64,000 nucleotides of DNA, taken from Bovifimicola ammoniilytica. GTDB taxonomy: Bacteria; Bacillota; Clostridia; Lachnospirales; Lachnospiraceae. The translations under genes and the position numbers were made by a program. The stretch is taken from positions 124,001 to 188,000 of the forward strand of contig NZ_JAOQJN010000003.1 of assembly GCF_025567085.1 (NCBI RefSeq). The letters are read 5' to 3'. The notes beneath the pieces are model-generated. The model was not told where the DNA came from and made no database searches. It worked only from the letters and a program-made list of their open reading frames with translations. Of this stretch, positions 16,061 through 24,484 are shown in pieces; position 1 is the first letter of the stretch; every line of letters begins with the position of its first letter.

Positions 16061-16531
16061 TCACTGCATTTCTTTTACTCTGACATCCACTGTATTTTTA
16101 AAATTTTCAATCTGATGTGAATACTGTTCATTCATAAGTGTGGAATGAATCATAAAATCCGCTGTCGCAATATTATTTGCAATCGGTATATCATACACCT
16201 GTGCAATTCTAAGAAGTGCCTTAACATCTGGATCATGTGGCTGTGCTGCCAGTGGATCGGAGAAGAAAATAACCATGTCGATATTTCCCTCTACAATTTT
16301 TGCCCCTATCTGCTGATCTCCACCTAATGGACCACTGTTATATCCTTTTATCTTTAATCCTACATGATCTGCTATCATTCTCGCAGTCGTTCCGGTTCCT
16401 GACAGATTATGTTGCTGTAAAATTTCTTTATTGTCCATACACCATTTCAACATATCCTGTTTTTTCCCATCATGAGCAATCAAAGCTATGTTTTTTTGTT
16501 TTTCAATCGTCATTGTAAGATATTTAATCAT
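16061..16531 (-). CDS. mgsA: Methylglyoxal synthase
   Basis: This 156-residue protein opens KNIALIAHDGKKQDMLKW and carries the family motifs LSGTGTTARMI, SGPLGGDQQIGAKI and FFSDPLAAQPHDPDVKALLR, holding the phosphate-binding and catalytic Asp/His residues. It converts dihydroxyacetone phosphate to methylglyoxal and phosphate, a bypass that relieves sugar-phosphate overload. Its start overlaps the AraC-type gene stop (ATGA), so they are coupled. Placement behind lactose genes fits a role in handling excess glycolytic flux, which is inference. A second ATG six codons in is possible. Confidence 0.95.
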   Translation of the reverse strand: MIKYLTMTIEKQKNIALIAHDGKKQDMLKWCMDNKEILQQHNLSGTGTTARMIADHVGLKIKGYNSGPLGGDQQIGAKIVEGNIDMVIFFSDPLAAQPHDPDVKALLRIAQVYDIPIANNIATADFMIHSTLMNEQYSHQIENFKNTVDVRVKEMQ

Positions 16532-17349
16532 CTGCGTACCCCCAAGCTGCCGTTTCTATTATTGTGTTCCATCCTTTTTCTGTACTCTCTTGGTGTAATC
16601 TTGTATCTATCCTTAAAAACACGGTTAAAAGTTCTTTGACTTTCAAACCCACAATCAAGACATATATTTGTAATGGAATCCATTGTGTTTTCCAGTGCCG
16701 CAACTGCATAATTTAACCGGACTCCATTCACATATTTACTAAAATTACAGTGAAATGTTTTTGCAAACATTCTTGATAACACATATTTGCTTACACACAA
16801 ATCGTATGCCATTTTTTCAAGACTGATTTTCTCTCTAAAATTTTTAGCTACATATTCTACCGCATTATAAATCAGGTCATCACTCCCTACTGTGCTTTTA
16901 TCAACCATTGGCATTTCTGCGAAAACATGGGCAAGAATCATCTGTACATAAGCCTGTATCAGCATGGGATTCCCCTCTGTTATTCCTGCCAGATATTTTA
17001 TGGCATTTACTACATCAGGATGCACTTGCTCTTTTTTTACAACCGGGTTCTTCGGGCTGTATATCTGCAACTCTTTATAATAGGAAGGAAACAGTGTCGG
17101 ATCAAGATACAGGTATATTACCTTGTTTTCTTTTTTCCCAAATACTTGATAATGATGTATTACGTTTGGAAACACGATTGCAAAATCACCCTCATCCATG
17201 TGATACAATTCTTGTCCAACTCCAAGTTCAATATCCCCATCCGTTACATACACTACCTCTATTGCTTCATGTAAATGTGGTGGAAAATGCACTGTTTTCT
17301 TCCACTCTACCACTATTCCATCAGTTCTGTTCTCATATACCAATAACAC
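16528..17349 (-). CDS. AraC-family transcriptional regulator
   Basis: This protein of about 273 residues has an N-terminal cupin sensing domain (HFPPHLHEAIEVVYVTDGDI, then DEGDFAIVFPNVIHHYQ) and two C-terminal helix-turn-helix motifs (ISLEKMAYDLCVSKYVLSRM, then ITNICLDCGFESQRTFNRVF). I place the start at GTG 17349 behind GAGGAG; no ATG fits. It lies between lacM and mgsA in the same direction. It probably controls the lactose genes in response to a sugar, inferred from position. The His-rich cupin is typical of sugar-responsive members. Confidence 0.88.
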   Translation of the reverse strand: MLLVYENRTDGIVVEWKKTVHFPPHLHEAIEVVYVTDGDIELGVGQELYHMDEGDFAIVFPNVIHHYQVFGKKENKVIYLYLDPTLFPSYYKELQIYSPKNPVVKKEQVHPDVVNAIKYLAGITEGNPMLIQAYVQMILAHVFAEMPMVDKSTVGSDDLIYNAVEYVAKNFREKISLEKMAYDLCVSKYVLSRMFAKTFHCNFSKYVNGVRLNYAVAALENTMDSITNICLDCGFESQRTFNRVFKDRYKITPREYRKRMEHNNRNGSLGVRR

Positions 17350-17373
17350 TTGCAAGCAACTCCTCAAACAAAC

Positions 17374-18327
17374 TTAGCGGATAATGAAGGAATAGTGAAT
17401 GTCTTTTTCTGCACTAATCCGATAATCATCTTCCACATCACTTCCCCAGCTATCAATTCCACCGACTCCTCTTACTGCACCATAGACACAAAGGACTGTT
17501 CTTCTTGCTGGTGGCAGTTCCTCATGGTGTGTTGCGTTTTCAATCTCTGATGCTGTATAAGGCAGGCACGAAAAAGCAAATGCCTTGTCGTTTTCTTCTA
17601 TTCTTAATGTCTGTGGTGAACTATCCGTTCTGCTATTATCAAGACTTGTATGTCTTGTAATCTCCAGCCACTCTGTATCCATTCTCATACCACATTCCTG
17701 TGGAACCAGATATGGTGTCAGGCTCAAATCTGATACCTCATAAATTCCTTTTTCTGCCCCTGCCTTTCTGTCCGGATAGGTTTCCCCCGATAATCCCTTG
17801 TACATATATTTATCTGCAAGTGTCGGCATAATAAACCTCATTCCGAATACCGGAAGTTCCGGCAGTCCCTTTACTCCTGTGTAATCCACATCCACCTTGA
17901 TATTTCCAGTTACATCAATGGTATAAGATACAATGACTGTTGTTACTGGATTGCTGACAGTCTCATAAGTATATTTCACAATTATTTCCCCGGCAGCCAC
18001 ATCACCGCCATAGCTGTTATTGTCCGGAGCATACTGCTTTTGCAATTCACCATCCATAATAACTTCAGTTTTTTTACAGTCAATGAACATATCCGATGCG
18101 AGCCAGCTTCCACTTTTAATGTGAAACCTGCTGCCTCTGTCATTATCTGTTAATGCTCTCCAAAAAGTAGGCTTTGGACAACGATACAGCCATTCATAAC
18201 CGTTTTTTACTATAGACTCCAAACCGCCCTGTGAATAAGAGAATATATAGTCAAACCCATCTCCATGTACACCAAGTGTATAATCTCCATATACAACTCT
18301 CAATTTATTCTTATCTGTATAAGCCAT
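17374..18327 (-). CDS. lacM: Beta-galactosidase small subunit LacM
   Basis: This 317-residue protein corresponds to the C-terminal beta-galactosidase small-chain domain. It opens VVYGDYTLGVHGDGFDYIFS and continues WLYRCPKPTFWRALTDNDRG, which lines the sugar-binding pocket. It overlaps lacL by 17 bases in another frame, with its own GAGG ribosome site. This matches the natural lacL/lacM arrangement of lactobacilli in subunit sizes (about 628 and 317) and overlap, so it is not a frameshifted lacZ. The two subunits form one GH2 enzyme that hydrolyses lactose. Confidence 0.92.
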   Translation of the reverse strand: MAYTDKNKLRVVYGDYTLGVHGDGFDYIFSYSQGGLESIVKNGYEWLYRCPKPTFWRALTDNDRGSRFHIKSGSWLASDMFIDCKKTEVIMDGELQKQYAPDNNSYGGDVAAGEIIVKYTYETVSNPVTTVIVSYTIDVTGNIKVDVDYTGVKGLPELPVFGMRFIMPTLADKYMYKGLSGETYPDRKAGAEKGIYEVSDLSLTPYLVPQECGMRMDTEWLEITRHTSLDNSRTDSSPQTLRIEENDKAFAFSCLPYTASEIENATHHEELPPARRTVLCVYGAVRGVGGIDSWGSDVEDDYRISAEKDIHYSFIIR

Positions 18328-20212
18328 AGTAATACCTCACTTCCTGCATAGCTGGTTTTTCCTTACGGTCTGCAAATACAATTCCATTTCCTGAAAACTC
18401 ATAATCAGAAGGCTTATCATCAAAGTCCCCGCCATAACGCAAAACTTCTTTTCCTGTCACTTCATCTTTCACGAGAAGTGCCTGATCAATGAAATCCCAG
18501 ATAAATCCACCGTGGTACATCTCATACTTATCTATTAACTTCATATAAGTACCAAGTCCTCCCATCGAATTACCCATATCATGCATATACTCACACAAAA
18601 GATACGGTTTCTTTGGATTATTATTTAAATATTCCTCCACTTCATAAGGCTTTGCATACATCCTGCTCTCTACATCTGATATGGTTTCCTCATAATTACG
18701 GTCATAGAAAGAGCTTTCATAATGAACAAATCTGCCATCCTGCTTTTCCTTGAAGTAAGTATTCATTGCTTCTATGTCATCACCCGCATAAGATTCATTT
18801 CCTAAAGACCAGAAAAGAATTGCTGTATGGTTTTTAAAAGTTTCAAAATTACTCCTAGCCCTGTCAACAACAGCCTCCCGCCATTGCGGAATAGAACAAG
18901 GTACGCTGCACGATGGTTCAATCGCACCAAGTTTCTGGAATGTTCCATGACTTTCCATATTCGTTTCTGCCATTACATAAATACCAGCTTTATCACACAG
19001 GTAATACCACGGTATCTGATCCGGATAATGGCATGTGCGTACTGCATTGATATTATTTCTAATCATACAATCAATGTCTGCTGTCATTTCATCCATACTG
19101 ATGCTTCTTCCTGTCTTTGCACTCCACTCATGACGGTTTACTCCGGTAATGACAAGACGTTTACCATTTAAATAGATTACCTTGTCAATCATTTCCAGTC
19201 TTCTGAAACCTATGTCATATGGAATTATCTCTAATATTTCTCCATCTTCGCCTCTAAGCTCTACATATGCGTGATACAGATATGGGCAGTAATTATCCCA
19301 TGCCTTAACACTTCCAACCTCAGTATCTATCACTCCTACAAGACTTCCAGCTTTTTCCTCTAAGGTGATATTGTCCTCTGCCACCTGATTATTCTCTCTG
19401 TCTTTTAAAACCAAATGGGCAGATACTTTCTTTCCTTCTGGAGCAGATACTTTCATCTTTACCGATACCCTGCCGCTTATATTGTCCTTGTTTAGTGTTG
19501 GCTGAAACCATACATCTTCCAAATGCACCTCTGGCACTGCTTTTAAAGTTACATTTCTAAAAATTCCAAAAAATCGGAAAAAGTCCTGATCCTCCAAAAA
19601 TGCTGCCGTACTCATTTTGTGAACCTGAACTGCCAGCACATTTCCTTTTTCTCTGATAAATGGTGTCAGATCAAATTCTGACGGTGTAAAACTATCCTCC
19701 GCATATCCTACAAACTGACCATTCAGCCACAGATACATCGCTTCTTCCACACCTTCAAAACAGATACGGATTTTCTTTTCACGCATTTGCTCACTCAAAT
19801 CAAATCGTTTGATATAAGATCCGACAGGATTATACTCTGCCTCGGAAAACATTCCTGCCTCGTCCCCGGTACTCTCCATACTATACGCACCCCTGTGATA
19901 TTCTTTTCCCTCCCACGGATACATCGTATTGATATAGCGTATTTTGTCATAGCCTGCCAGTTCGATATGCCCCGGAACCATAATCTTATCAAATGAAGAT
20001 GCATCAAAATTTTCCTCATAGAAATTTTCCGGTCTGTCCATTACATTTTTGCTAAAAGCAAACTCCCATTGTCCATTTAATGACTGCATCAAAGGATTTT
20101 CTGATTTTTCCATATCTGCATAATCCATATAGTAACAATGGTCGCTGTGTGCGTCCAACTGGTTTACACGGAACACTTCCGGATTGTCTAACCATTTCAT
20201 ATCAGCGTTCAT
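18311..20212 (-). CDS. lacL: Beta-galactosidase large subunit LacL (GH2)
   Basis: The protein has 633 residues. It opens WLDNPEVFRVNQLDAHSDH as in known LacL. Residues about 30-220 are the sugar-binding sandwich (SFTPSEFDLTPFIREKGNVL), then an Ig-like domain, then the TIM barrel. The barrel contains ILFWSLGNES (acid/base Glu near residue 470) and YLLCEYMHDMGNSMGG (nucleophile Glu near 540). GGAGAA lies before ATG 20212. It follows the truncated permease gene by 66 bases and overlaps lacM. The enzyme splits lactose to glucose and galactose in the cytoplasm. Confidence 0.95.
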   Translation of the reverse strand: MNADMKWLDNPEVFRVNQLDAHSDHCYYMDYADMEKSENPLMQSLNGQWEFAFSKNVMDRPENFYEENFDASSFDKIMVPGHIELAGYDKIRYINTMYPWEGKEYHRGAYSMESTGDEAGMFSEAEYNPVGSYIKRFDLSEQMREKKIRICFEGVEEAMYLWLNGQFVGYAEDSFTPSEFDLTPFIREKGNVLAVQVHKMSTAAFLEDQDFFRFFGIFRNVTLKAVPEVHLEDVWFQPTLNKDNISGRVSVKMKVSAPEGKKVSAHLVLKDRENNQVAEDNITLEEKAGSLVGVIDTEVGSVKAWDNYCPYLYHAYVELRGEDGEILEIIPYDIGFRRLEMIDKVIYLNGKRLVITGVNRHEWSAKTGRSISMDEMTADIDCMIRNNINAVRTCHYPDQIPWYYLCDKAGIYVMAETNMESHGTFQKLGAIEPSCSVPCSIPQWREAVVDRARSNFETFKNHTAILFWSLGNESYAGDDIEAMNTYFKEKQDGRFVHYESSFYDRNYEETISDVESRMYAKPYEVEEYLNNNPKKPYLLCEYMHDMGNSMGGLGTYMKLIDKYEMYHGGFIWDFIDQALLVKDEVTGKEVLRYGGDFDDKPSDYEFSGNGIVFADRKEKPAMQEVRYYYGLYR

Positions 20213-20278
20213 AATAATTCTCCTTTTTTTCTTATTTTCTATATAGCCCCTAAAGTCAAACTCCAGGGGCTATTTTCA

Positions 20279-21190
20279 TTACTGATTCTGCATATTTTCT
20301 TTTAATTTCATATTTGCACTCTCTACATTAAGGAATGAAAGAATGACTGTAATAATAATGTCAAATATAAACGGAAGCCACAGATACATAAAATACATCA
20401 TATTGATACAGCTATCCGGCTGAACCGCATTATCAAGGTTAATATATCCACTTATGTCAAGCAGCCAGCCTGAAAGTGCAACACCAATACCTCCACCGAG
20501 CTTTACACCTAATGAAGTACAGGAGAACATGGAACCGTCAATCCGCTTTCCACTCTTTAAATAAGTATGTTCTGAACACTGTGCAATTACTGCACTCATG
20601 TCTCCCTGCCACGGTCCTTCTCCGAGGGATGTAAGAACTGTAAATAACAGCATCAGCGGAACACTTCCCAGATAACCTGCCACTGCAACCATCAAACGGC
20701 ATACTGTAGCAAGCATATAACTATACTTGTTTAACTTATACATTCCTTTCATTTTTGAAACCAGTGCAGGTGTAACGGCAAGTGCAATGATCAAAGGAAT
20801 ATTATTCGCCCATGAAAATACACCGAACAAATTCTTATTCAGCAATACATATGTCATAAAAAAGATTCCTACATTCACCATAGAAGCACGAAGCTGCTGA
20901 AGAATATAGATCACACAAATCATTGAAAAATATTTATTACTAAAGAGAAGTTTTATTGTCTGCTTAAAAGAAAGTTTGTCATCTTCCTCTCCTGCCACAC
21001 TGTCATCTTTTAATTCTTCATCTGACAGCTCTTTTACCGAAAATACAGCAAGTGTATTGGTAATAATACCTATAATACAGTAAATAAATGCGATAGTTCT
21101 CCATGCGGCTGCACCGCCACCAAACATTTCTACTGCACCAACAGTAACAGACTGGATGACCAGATTCAATACTTTCCTCGATTCGCCCAT
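20279..21190 (-). pseudogene. Lactose/galactoside GPH-family permease, 5'-truncated
   Basis: This 303-residue frame corresponds to the C-terminal two thirds of a glycoside-pentoside-hexuronide:cation symporter. It has about eight membrane spans and a cytoplasmic loop rich in Asp/Glu (SDEELKDDSVAGEEDDKLSF). Full-length members have about 450-500 residues and 12 spans. The first four spans are missing: permease sequence begins at VLNLVIQSVTVGAVEMFGG, and the preceding codons (MGESRK) come from an unrelated gene in another frame. It is followed by lacL, so it was the operon's sugar importer. Transport activity is unlikely unless the fragment is complemented. Confidence 0.85.
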
Positions 21191-21458
21191 CCGTCAAATC
21201 ATAACTCATATCAAGAAAATCTAATATCTTTGCCTCTTGGACTGTCCCATCCAGAAGAATTATTTTTACTTTTCTGCTTATGTGCAAAATACTACATACA
21301 AAATCCAAATAATCTTTAGGAGTTATTCCTGTTTTTATAAATTCTTTGTGAACCGATTCTCTCCATTCGCTCGCTCCTTCACCTGAAAACGTGCTCCATA
21401 CGCTTCGAACGACTGTAAGCACCTTAACTGCCCAATCAACATACTCTTTCCTATTCAC
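21186..21458 (-). pseudogene. 5' fragment of an unrecognised gene joined to the permease remnant
   Basis: About 90 codons read MNRKEYVDWAVKVLTVVRSV and end SYDLTDGRIEES, where the reading passes out of frame into permease sequence. It starts with GTG and has no clear ribosome site. The protein looks genuine (mixed helix, no signal peptide) but I do not know its family. It marks the other side of the deletion or insertion that removed the permease's 5' end. Confidence 0.4.
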
Positions 21459-21623
21459 ATAATATATATGGGCATCATCAATCCCATCCTAGTTAGTAAT
21501 TAGAATAGTATATACATTAGCGTCTTTTTCTGTTCACGTTTTTGGGGTATTACCAAATGGAAATAATTTAGTCAAAAAGATTGTGGTTAGATATTTGGTA
21601 TCAAAAAACGTGATACAAAACAG
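21459..21623. other. Short intergenic stretch
   Basis: AT-rich sequence between the minus-strand fragment and the plus-strand 21624 ORF. No promoter, repeat or gene that I can support. Confidence 0.3.
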
Positions 21624-21872
21624 GTGTTTAAAGCGATTGCACATCAACAAGGTGTTTCCGCATCAGAAGTAAAAGAACGTATTCAATCAACCATCTGCAT
21701 TTACCACAAGCACGACTGCCGCAGAACGATTGCGGCGATTTCCGACGCACTGCCGGATATGGACGCAGCTATGCGTCCGCTGGCAGAGCAGACGATCCAT
21801 AAACTGCAAAACATAACCGACGCAGCATTTGAGGAAGCGCAGTTCACCATGACGCTTTCAGACGCAGAGTAA
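21624..21872 (+). CDS. Spo0A C-terminal-like small protein, possibly truncated
   Basis: The 82 residues from a GTG read MFKAIAHQQGVSASEVKERIQ and resemble the small Spo0A C-terminal-like protein at 4633 (IIAEKEGITKEEVQQEI). The same frame continues upstream for ten codons to a stop without a start codon, and no ribosome site is seen. It may therefore be the 3' end of a gene cut at the same rearrangement as the permease. A strong terminator follows. GC-rich codons differ from the genes to its left. Confidence 0.5.
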   Translation: MFKAIAHQQGVSASEVKERIQSTICIYHKHDCRRTIAAISDALPDMDAAMRPLAEQTIHKLQNITDAAFEEAQFTMTLSDAE

Positions 21873-21877
21873 AAGAT

Positions 21878-21925
21878 GACGCGGGCGCGGCAGCCGATGA
21901 TGACTGCTGCGCCCCGCGTTTTTTG
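21878..21925 (+). terminator. GC-rich terminator after 21624 ORF
   Basis: A long GC stem (CGCGGGCGCGGCAG pairing with CTGCTGCGCCCCGCG, small bulges) is followed by TTTTTT. It lies just after the stop at 21872. Confidence 0.8.
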
Positions 21926-21954
21926 TGCTAAGCTGTTTCCAATCGTAGGGATTG

Positions 21955-22380
21955 TTAAAAGTCAAGCCGCATCTTAGATAAGTTTGCCCAAACACCAATG
22001 ATGTCAGAAGATGTAAAATAATAAAAATCAGAAGTTTCAGATTGTAGGTATCCCTTTTTTGTTGCAATACCAATGTAAACAAGTTCGTAATTCGTCCCAT
22101 CTGAAAGATCAAACACGAATTTTATTGTACTACCGTCGTTAGTAGAATCTGAATTTGCATCTTTCACAGGCAGCTCAGAAAAAAACGTATATAGGTAGTC
22201 AATATCCGCTTCTTCTGTTAGCGTTTTTTCCTTGGTGTCTGCCTCTGAGTTAGAATAGTACGTTTCAATTTTCACAACATCTGATGCAGAAAAAGGAAAA
22301 ACAATATATTCTTTCTTTCCACAACCAGAAATTCCAAATATAATTGCCATTGCGAGAAAAAATGTAAAGACTTTCTTCAT
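21955..22380 (-). CDS. Small lipoprotein of unknown function
   Basis: This 141-residue protein has a lipoprotein signal (FFLAMAIIFGISGC, lipobox ISGC) and a soluble domain with FSASDVVKIETYYSN and a conserved-looking end (YFTSSDIIGVWANLSKM). It starts 15 bases after the secreted peptidase-like gene on the same strand, so the two form an operon behind the ECF-type promoter near 23740. It may be a surface inhibitor or partner of that protein, but only the operon supports this. Confidence 0.8.
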   Translation of the reverse strand: MKKVFTFFLAMAIIFGISGCGKKEYIVFPFSASDVVKIETYYSNSEADTKEKTLTEEADIDYLYTFFSELPVKDANSDSTNDGSTIKFVFDLSDGTNYELVYIGIATKKGYLQSETSDFYYFTSSDIIGVWANLSKMRLDF

Positions 22381-22395
22381 ACTTAACTTCCTTTT

Positions 22396-23505
22396 TTAAT
22401 TTAATACAAACTGTGTACTTGAACCGACTAAACCACCGTCTAATGTGACGTGACTGTAACCAGACCATCCGTAATGGACAATTAGTTTAGTAACAAGCCC
22501 GCTTGTTGATGTTCCATAAGCGGTAACTGCATGAAATACTTTTCCACGACTTTGAACTTGCCCAGGAGAATCAGGAAAATATCCGAATACAATTACTGGA
22601 CGGTTTCGACCAACTTCTGCAAAAATATCGAAATTTGTTACATAGTATGTTGAAGTTGCCGCAACTCCATACTCATTGCAATAGTCGATTAAGACATCTC
22701 GAATAGTTAATCCCCAAGAGGAATTCGATTTTCCATAAGAGAGTAACTTGTCTTGCAAAGTGTTTCCAGTAGTTTTTAAATTACCATTAGAATCAAGGAA
22801 TGAACTGTCAATGACATTTCCCTTAACTTTATGCCAGTAATTCAAAATCAAACACGCTGCTGTATATCCACAGGTGTTATTCTCGTTTGCAGGATAAATT
22901 GCATTTTTGATATATTTGTAGTTTGGAATATACTTATTTGTTGCACGTGCTGAAAAATGAGATTGCAGTCTATTAACACTTGCCCTCGAATTTAGATTCG
23001 TTTGCATAAGGGCTAATACTTCTGTATCTTTCTGTGTACGAGAGTTTTGTAATGCCGTATCAAATGCAGATTGTAAAGAACGGCATTCAGCAAAAGACAT
23101 ATCGTATTCGTTATGAATTACTGTGTGAACAAATTTATCACCCGACAGTTGATAATAGTTAAGGGGTCCAAAGTAGTATAAGTTTTCTGAAAGTCCCAAA
23201 TATGGAGAAGGCGAATCTAATGCTTCTTCCAAATACTTGCCTGATTGTGGGTCGAAAATCATATATCCTGTATCACCCACTTCGACAAGTTCAAAATGAT
23301 TATCACTTAGATCCGACAGAATCTTTGTTGTCAGAGTAACATTTTGACCTGTTTCTGCAGCAATCTTAGCGTTATGAATGATTTGATGCTGATTCGCACT
23401 GACCAACCAATTATCTGCATTAGTCTCAGTTTCCATAGCAAAAGCGGTGGCACTTGTCGAAAGCAATAATAAAGAAGCAAGCAAAACACTTAATATCTTT
23501 TTCAT
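22396..23505 (-). CDS. Secreted papain-fold (C39-like) cysteine peptidase
   Basis: This 369-residue protein has a signal peptide (KKILSVLLASLLLLSTSATA, cleavage near AFA-ME). A propeptide-like N-terminal half (to about 190) precedes a catalytic domain: NENNTCGYTAACLILNYWH holds the presumed catalytic Cys, and GKVFHAVTAYG the His, with HYGWSGY near the end. The arrangement matches C39-like/papain-fold peptidases. Upstream on the same strand lie a 33-residue microprotein and an ECF-type promoter. Probably made in response to the sigma factor at 23947 and active outside the cell. Substrate unknown. Confidence 0.8.
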   Translation of the reverse strand: MKKILSVLLASLLLLSTSATAFAMETETNADNWLVSANQHQIIHNAKIAAETGQNVTLTTKILSDLSDNHFELVEVGDTGYMIFDPQSGKYLEEALDSPSPYLGLSENLYYFGPLNYYQLSGDKFVHTVIHNEYDMSFAECRSLQSAFDTALQNSRTQKDTEVLALMQTNLNSRASVNRLQSHFSARATNKYIPNYKYIKNAIYPANENNTCGYTAACLILNYWHKVKGNVIDSSFLDSNGNLKTTGNTLQDKLLSYGKSNSSWGLTIRDVLIDYCNEYGVAATSTYYVTNFDIFAEVGRNRPVIVFGYFPDSPGQVQSRGKVFHAVTAYGTSTSGLVTKLIVHYGWSGYSHVTLDGGLVGSSTQFVLN

Positions 23506-23563
23506 TATAAGTCTCCTTTCACTTAATTATCTGAAAACATCCTGCTTTGTCTTTCCTAAATAT

Positions 23564-23597
23564 GCGCATAGCAATATTTCATGTATAAACTATGCGC
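23564..23597 (-). other. Conserved stem-loop after microprotein 1
   Basis: In minus-strand RNA, GCGCATAG (23597-23590, containing the microprotein stop codon) pairs perfectly with CTATGCGC (23571-23564). The same stem, at the same place relative to the stop, occurs after microprotein 2 at 26822-26858. There is no U run, so it looks like an mRNA structure rather than a terminator. Confidence 0.6.
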
Positions 23598-23691
23598 CTA
23601 TCCTGCTGATTTTAAGTCGCAGCCTCCATAGTGGGCAGGAGAAATAAGCAGCCCCGCGCATAATCCTATGCAGAGTAGTAACCTGTGTCAT
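23590..23691 (-). CDS. 33-residue microprotein 1, first gene of ECF-controlled operon
   Basis: ATG 23691 is preceded by AGGAGGTGA with 8-base spacing. The product is MTQVTTLHRIMRGA followed by AYFSCPLWRLRLKISR and IGA. A second copy on the other strand (26728-26829) has the same length and the same 16-residue C-terminal block, while the first 14 residues differ with V, T, L and G kept in register, which favours real translation. It is basic with one Cys, with no signal peptide. It lies between an ECF-type promoter and the secreted peptidase gene. Family unknown to me. Confidence 0.65.
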   Translation of the reverse strand: MTQVTTLHRIMRGAAYFSCPLWRLRLKISRIGA

Positions 23692-23726
23692 CGCTTATTT
23701 CACCTCCTGTCGTGTCCTTTTACTCA

Positions 23727-23757
23727 TATAACGGTCAAGATCAAAAAAAGGGACAAA
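23727..23757 (-). promoter_or_regulatory. ECF-sigma-type promoter 1
   Basis: The minus strand reads TTTGTCCC (23757-23750), a 16-base spacer, then CGTTATA (23733-23727), 36 bases before the microprotein start. The motif, spacer length and distance recur at 26148-26177 and 26663-26692. A CGT-containing -10 and a TGTCCC -35 are typical of extracytoplasmic-function sigma factors. Confidence 0.75.
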
Positions 23758-23837
23758 CTTTTTTGAAATTATTTTTGATTATTTTTGATTCATACCTTGT
23801 TAATGGGTTGCCACTTTCCTGCGCAACATTCTTGTGG

Positions 23838-23843
23838 TATAAT
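23838..23843 (+). promoter_or_regulatory. -10 box upstream of the ECF sigma gene
   Basis: TATAAT with a weak TTTCCT 17 bases upstream lies about 100 bases before the sigma gene. The TTGTCCC/CGTTATA motif is absent here, so the sigma gene itself is probably read by the housekeeping sigma factor. Confidence 0.4.
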
Positions 23844-23946
23844 TTGAAACAAGCAGACGCTGTAACGAATACCCATAATGTGCAAGAATAAATTTACTTG
23901 CTCACTTAGAATGGATGGCTGCAGGGCTATCCATGAGGAAACTTAT

Positions 23947-24480
23947 ATGATGATACTCCTATTTAGTGTTTTGAATGATGAACAACGTGCGCTGGTAGAG
24001 CGGATATTCCATGAGCATCATATCCACTTCCAGCGCATTTCGTTTAATATTGTGAAGTCAGAGGAAGCCGCAGAGGATGTCGTGTCCACTGCATTTATAA
24101 AAATCATGGACAACATCGAAAAAATTTCTGATTTACCCTGTCCCCAAATGACCGCTTTCTGCGTTACCATAGTGAAAAATGCTTCTATTGACGTACTACG
24201 TCAATTACAACAGAGTGTTCACATTGATTACTGGGACAATATTTCGGACGAGGACACGGACGATATTGAAGATGAATGTATTCACAATGCAGATGTACAT
24301 AGGCTGACTGAGGTAATAGATCAGCTTAATCCCGATGATCGGCATTTTATCTATCTTCGCTATACGCTGGAAATGGGATATAGAGAGATTGGTGAATTGC
24401 TGAACATTTCGGAGGATGCCGCAAAAAAACGTGGGCAGCGGCTCGTCAAGAAGCTCCAAAAACTGTATGAGGAAAGGTGA
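23947..24480 (+). CDS. ECF-type RNA polymerase sigma factor
   Basis: This 177-residue protein has a region 2 domain (FQRISFNIVKSEEAAEDVVS, then AFIKIMDNIE) and a region 4 helix-turn-helix (PDDRHFIYLRYTLEMGYREI, then GELLNISEDAAKKRGQRLVK). It lacks regions 1 and 3, as ECF members do. I start at the first ATG of ATGATG (23947), which has GAGG upstream; the longer frame to 23878 looks untranslated. The anti-sigma gene follows after 4 bases. It likely recognises the three repeated promoters in 23.7-26.7 kb. Confidence 0.88.
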   Translation: MMILLFSVLNDEQRALVERIFHEHHIHFQRISFNIVKSEEAAEDVVSTAFIKIMDNIEKISDLPCPQMTAFCVTIVKNASIDVLRQLQQSVHIDYWDNISDEDTDDIEDECIHNADVHRLTEVIDQLNPDDRHFIYLRYTLEMGYREIGELLNISEDAAKKRGQRLVKKLQKLYEER

Positions 24481-24484
24481 CGAT

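Noticed and set aside
17374..20212. Reading lacL and lacM as one frameshifted lacZ
   Set aside because: Subunit sizes, the 17-base overlap and lacM's own ribosome site match the natural two-subunit enzyme.
21018..21185. C-terminal half of the 146-codon frame ending in Tyr/Cys-rich sequence
   Set aside because: It is permease DNA read in the wrong frame beyond the joint.
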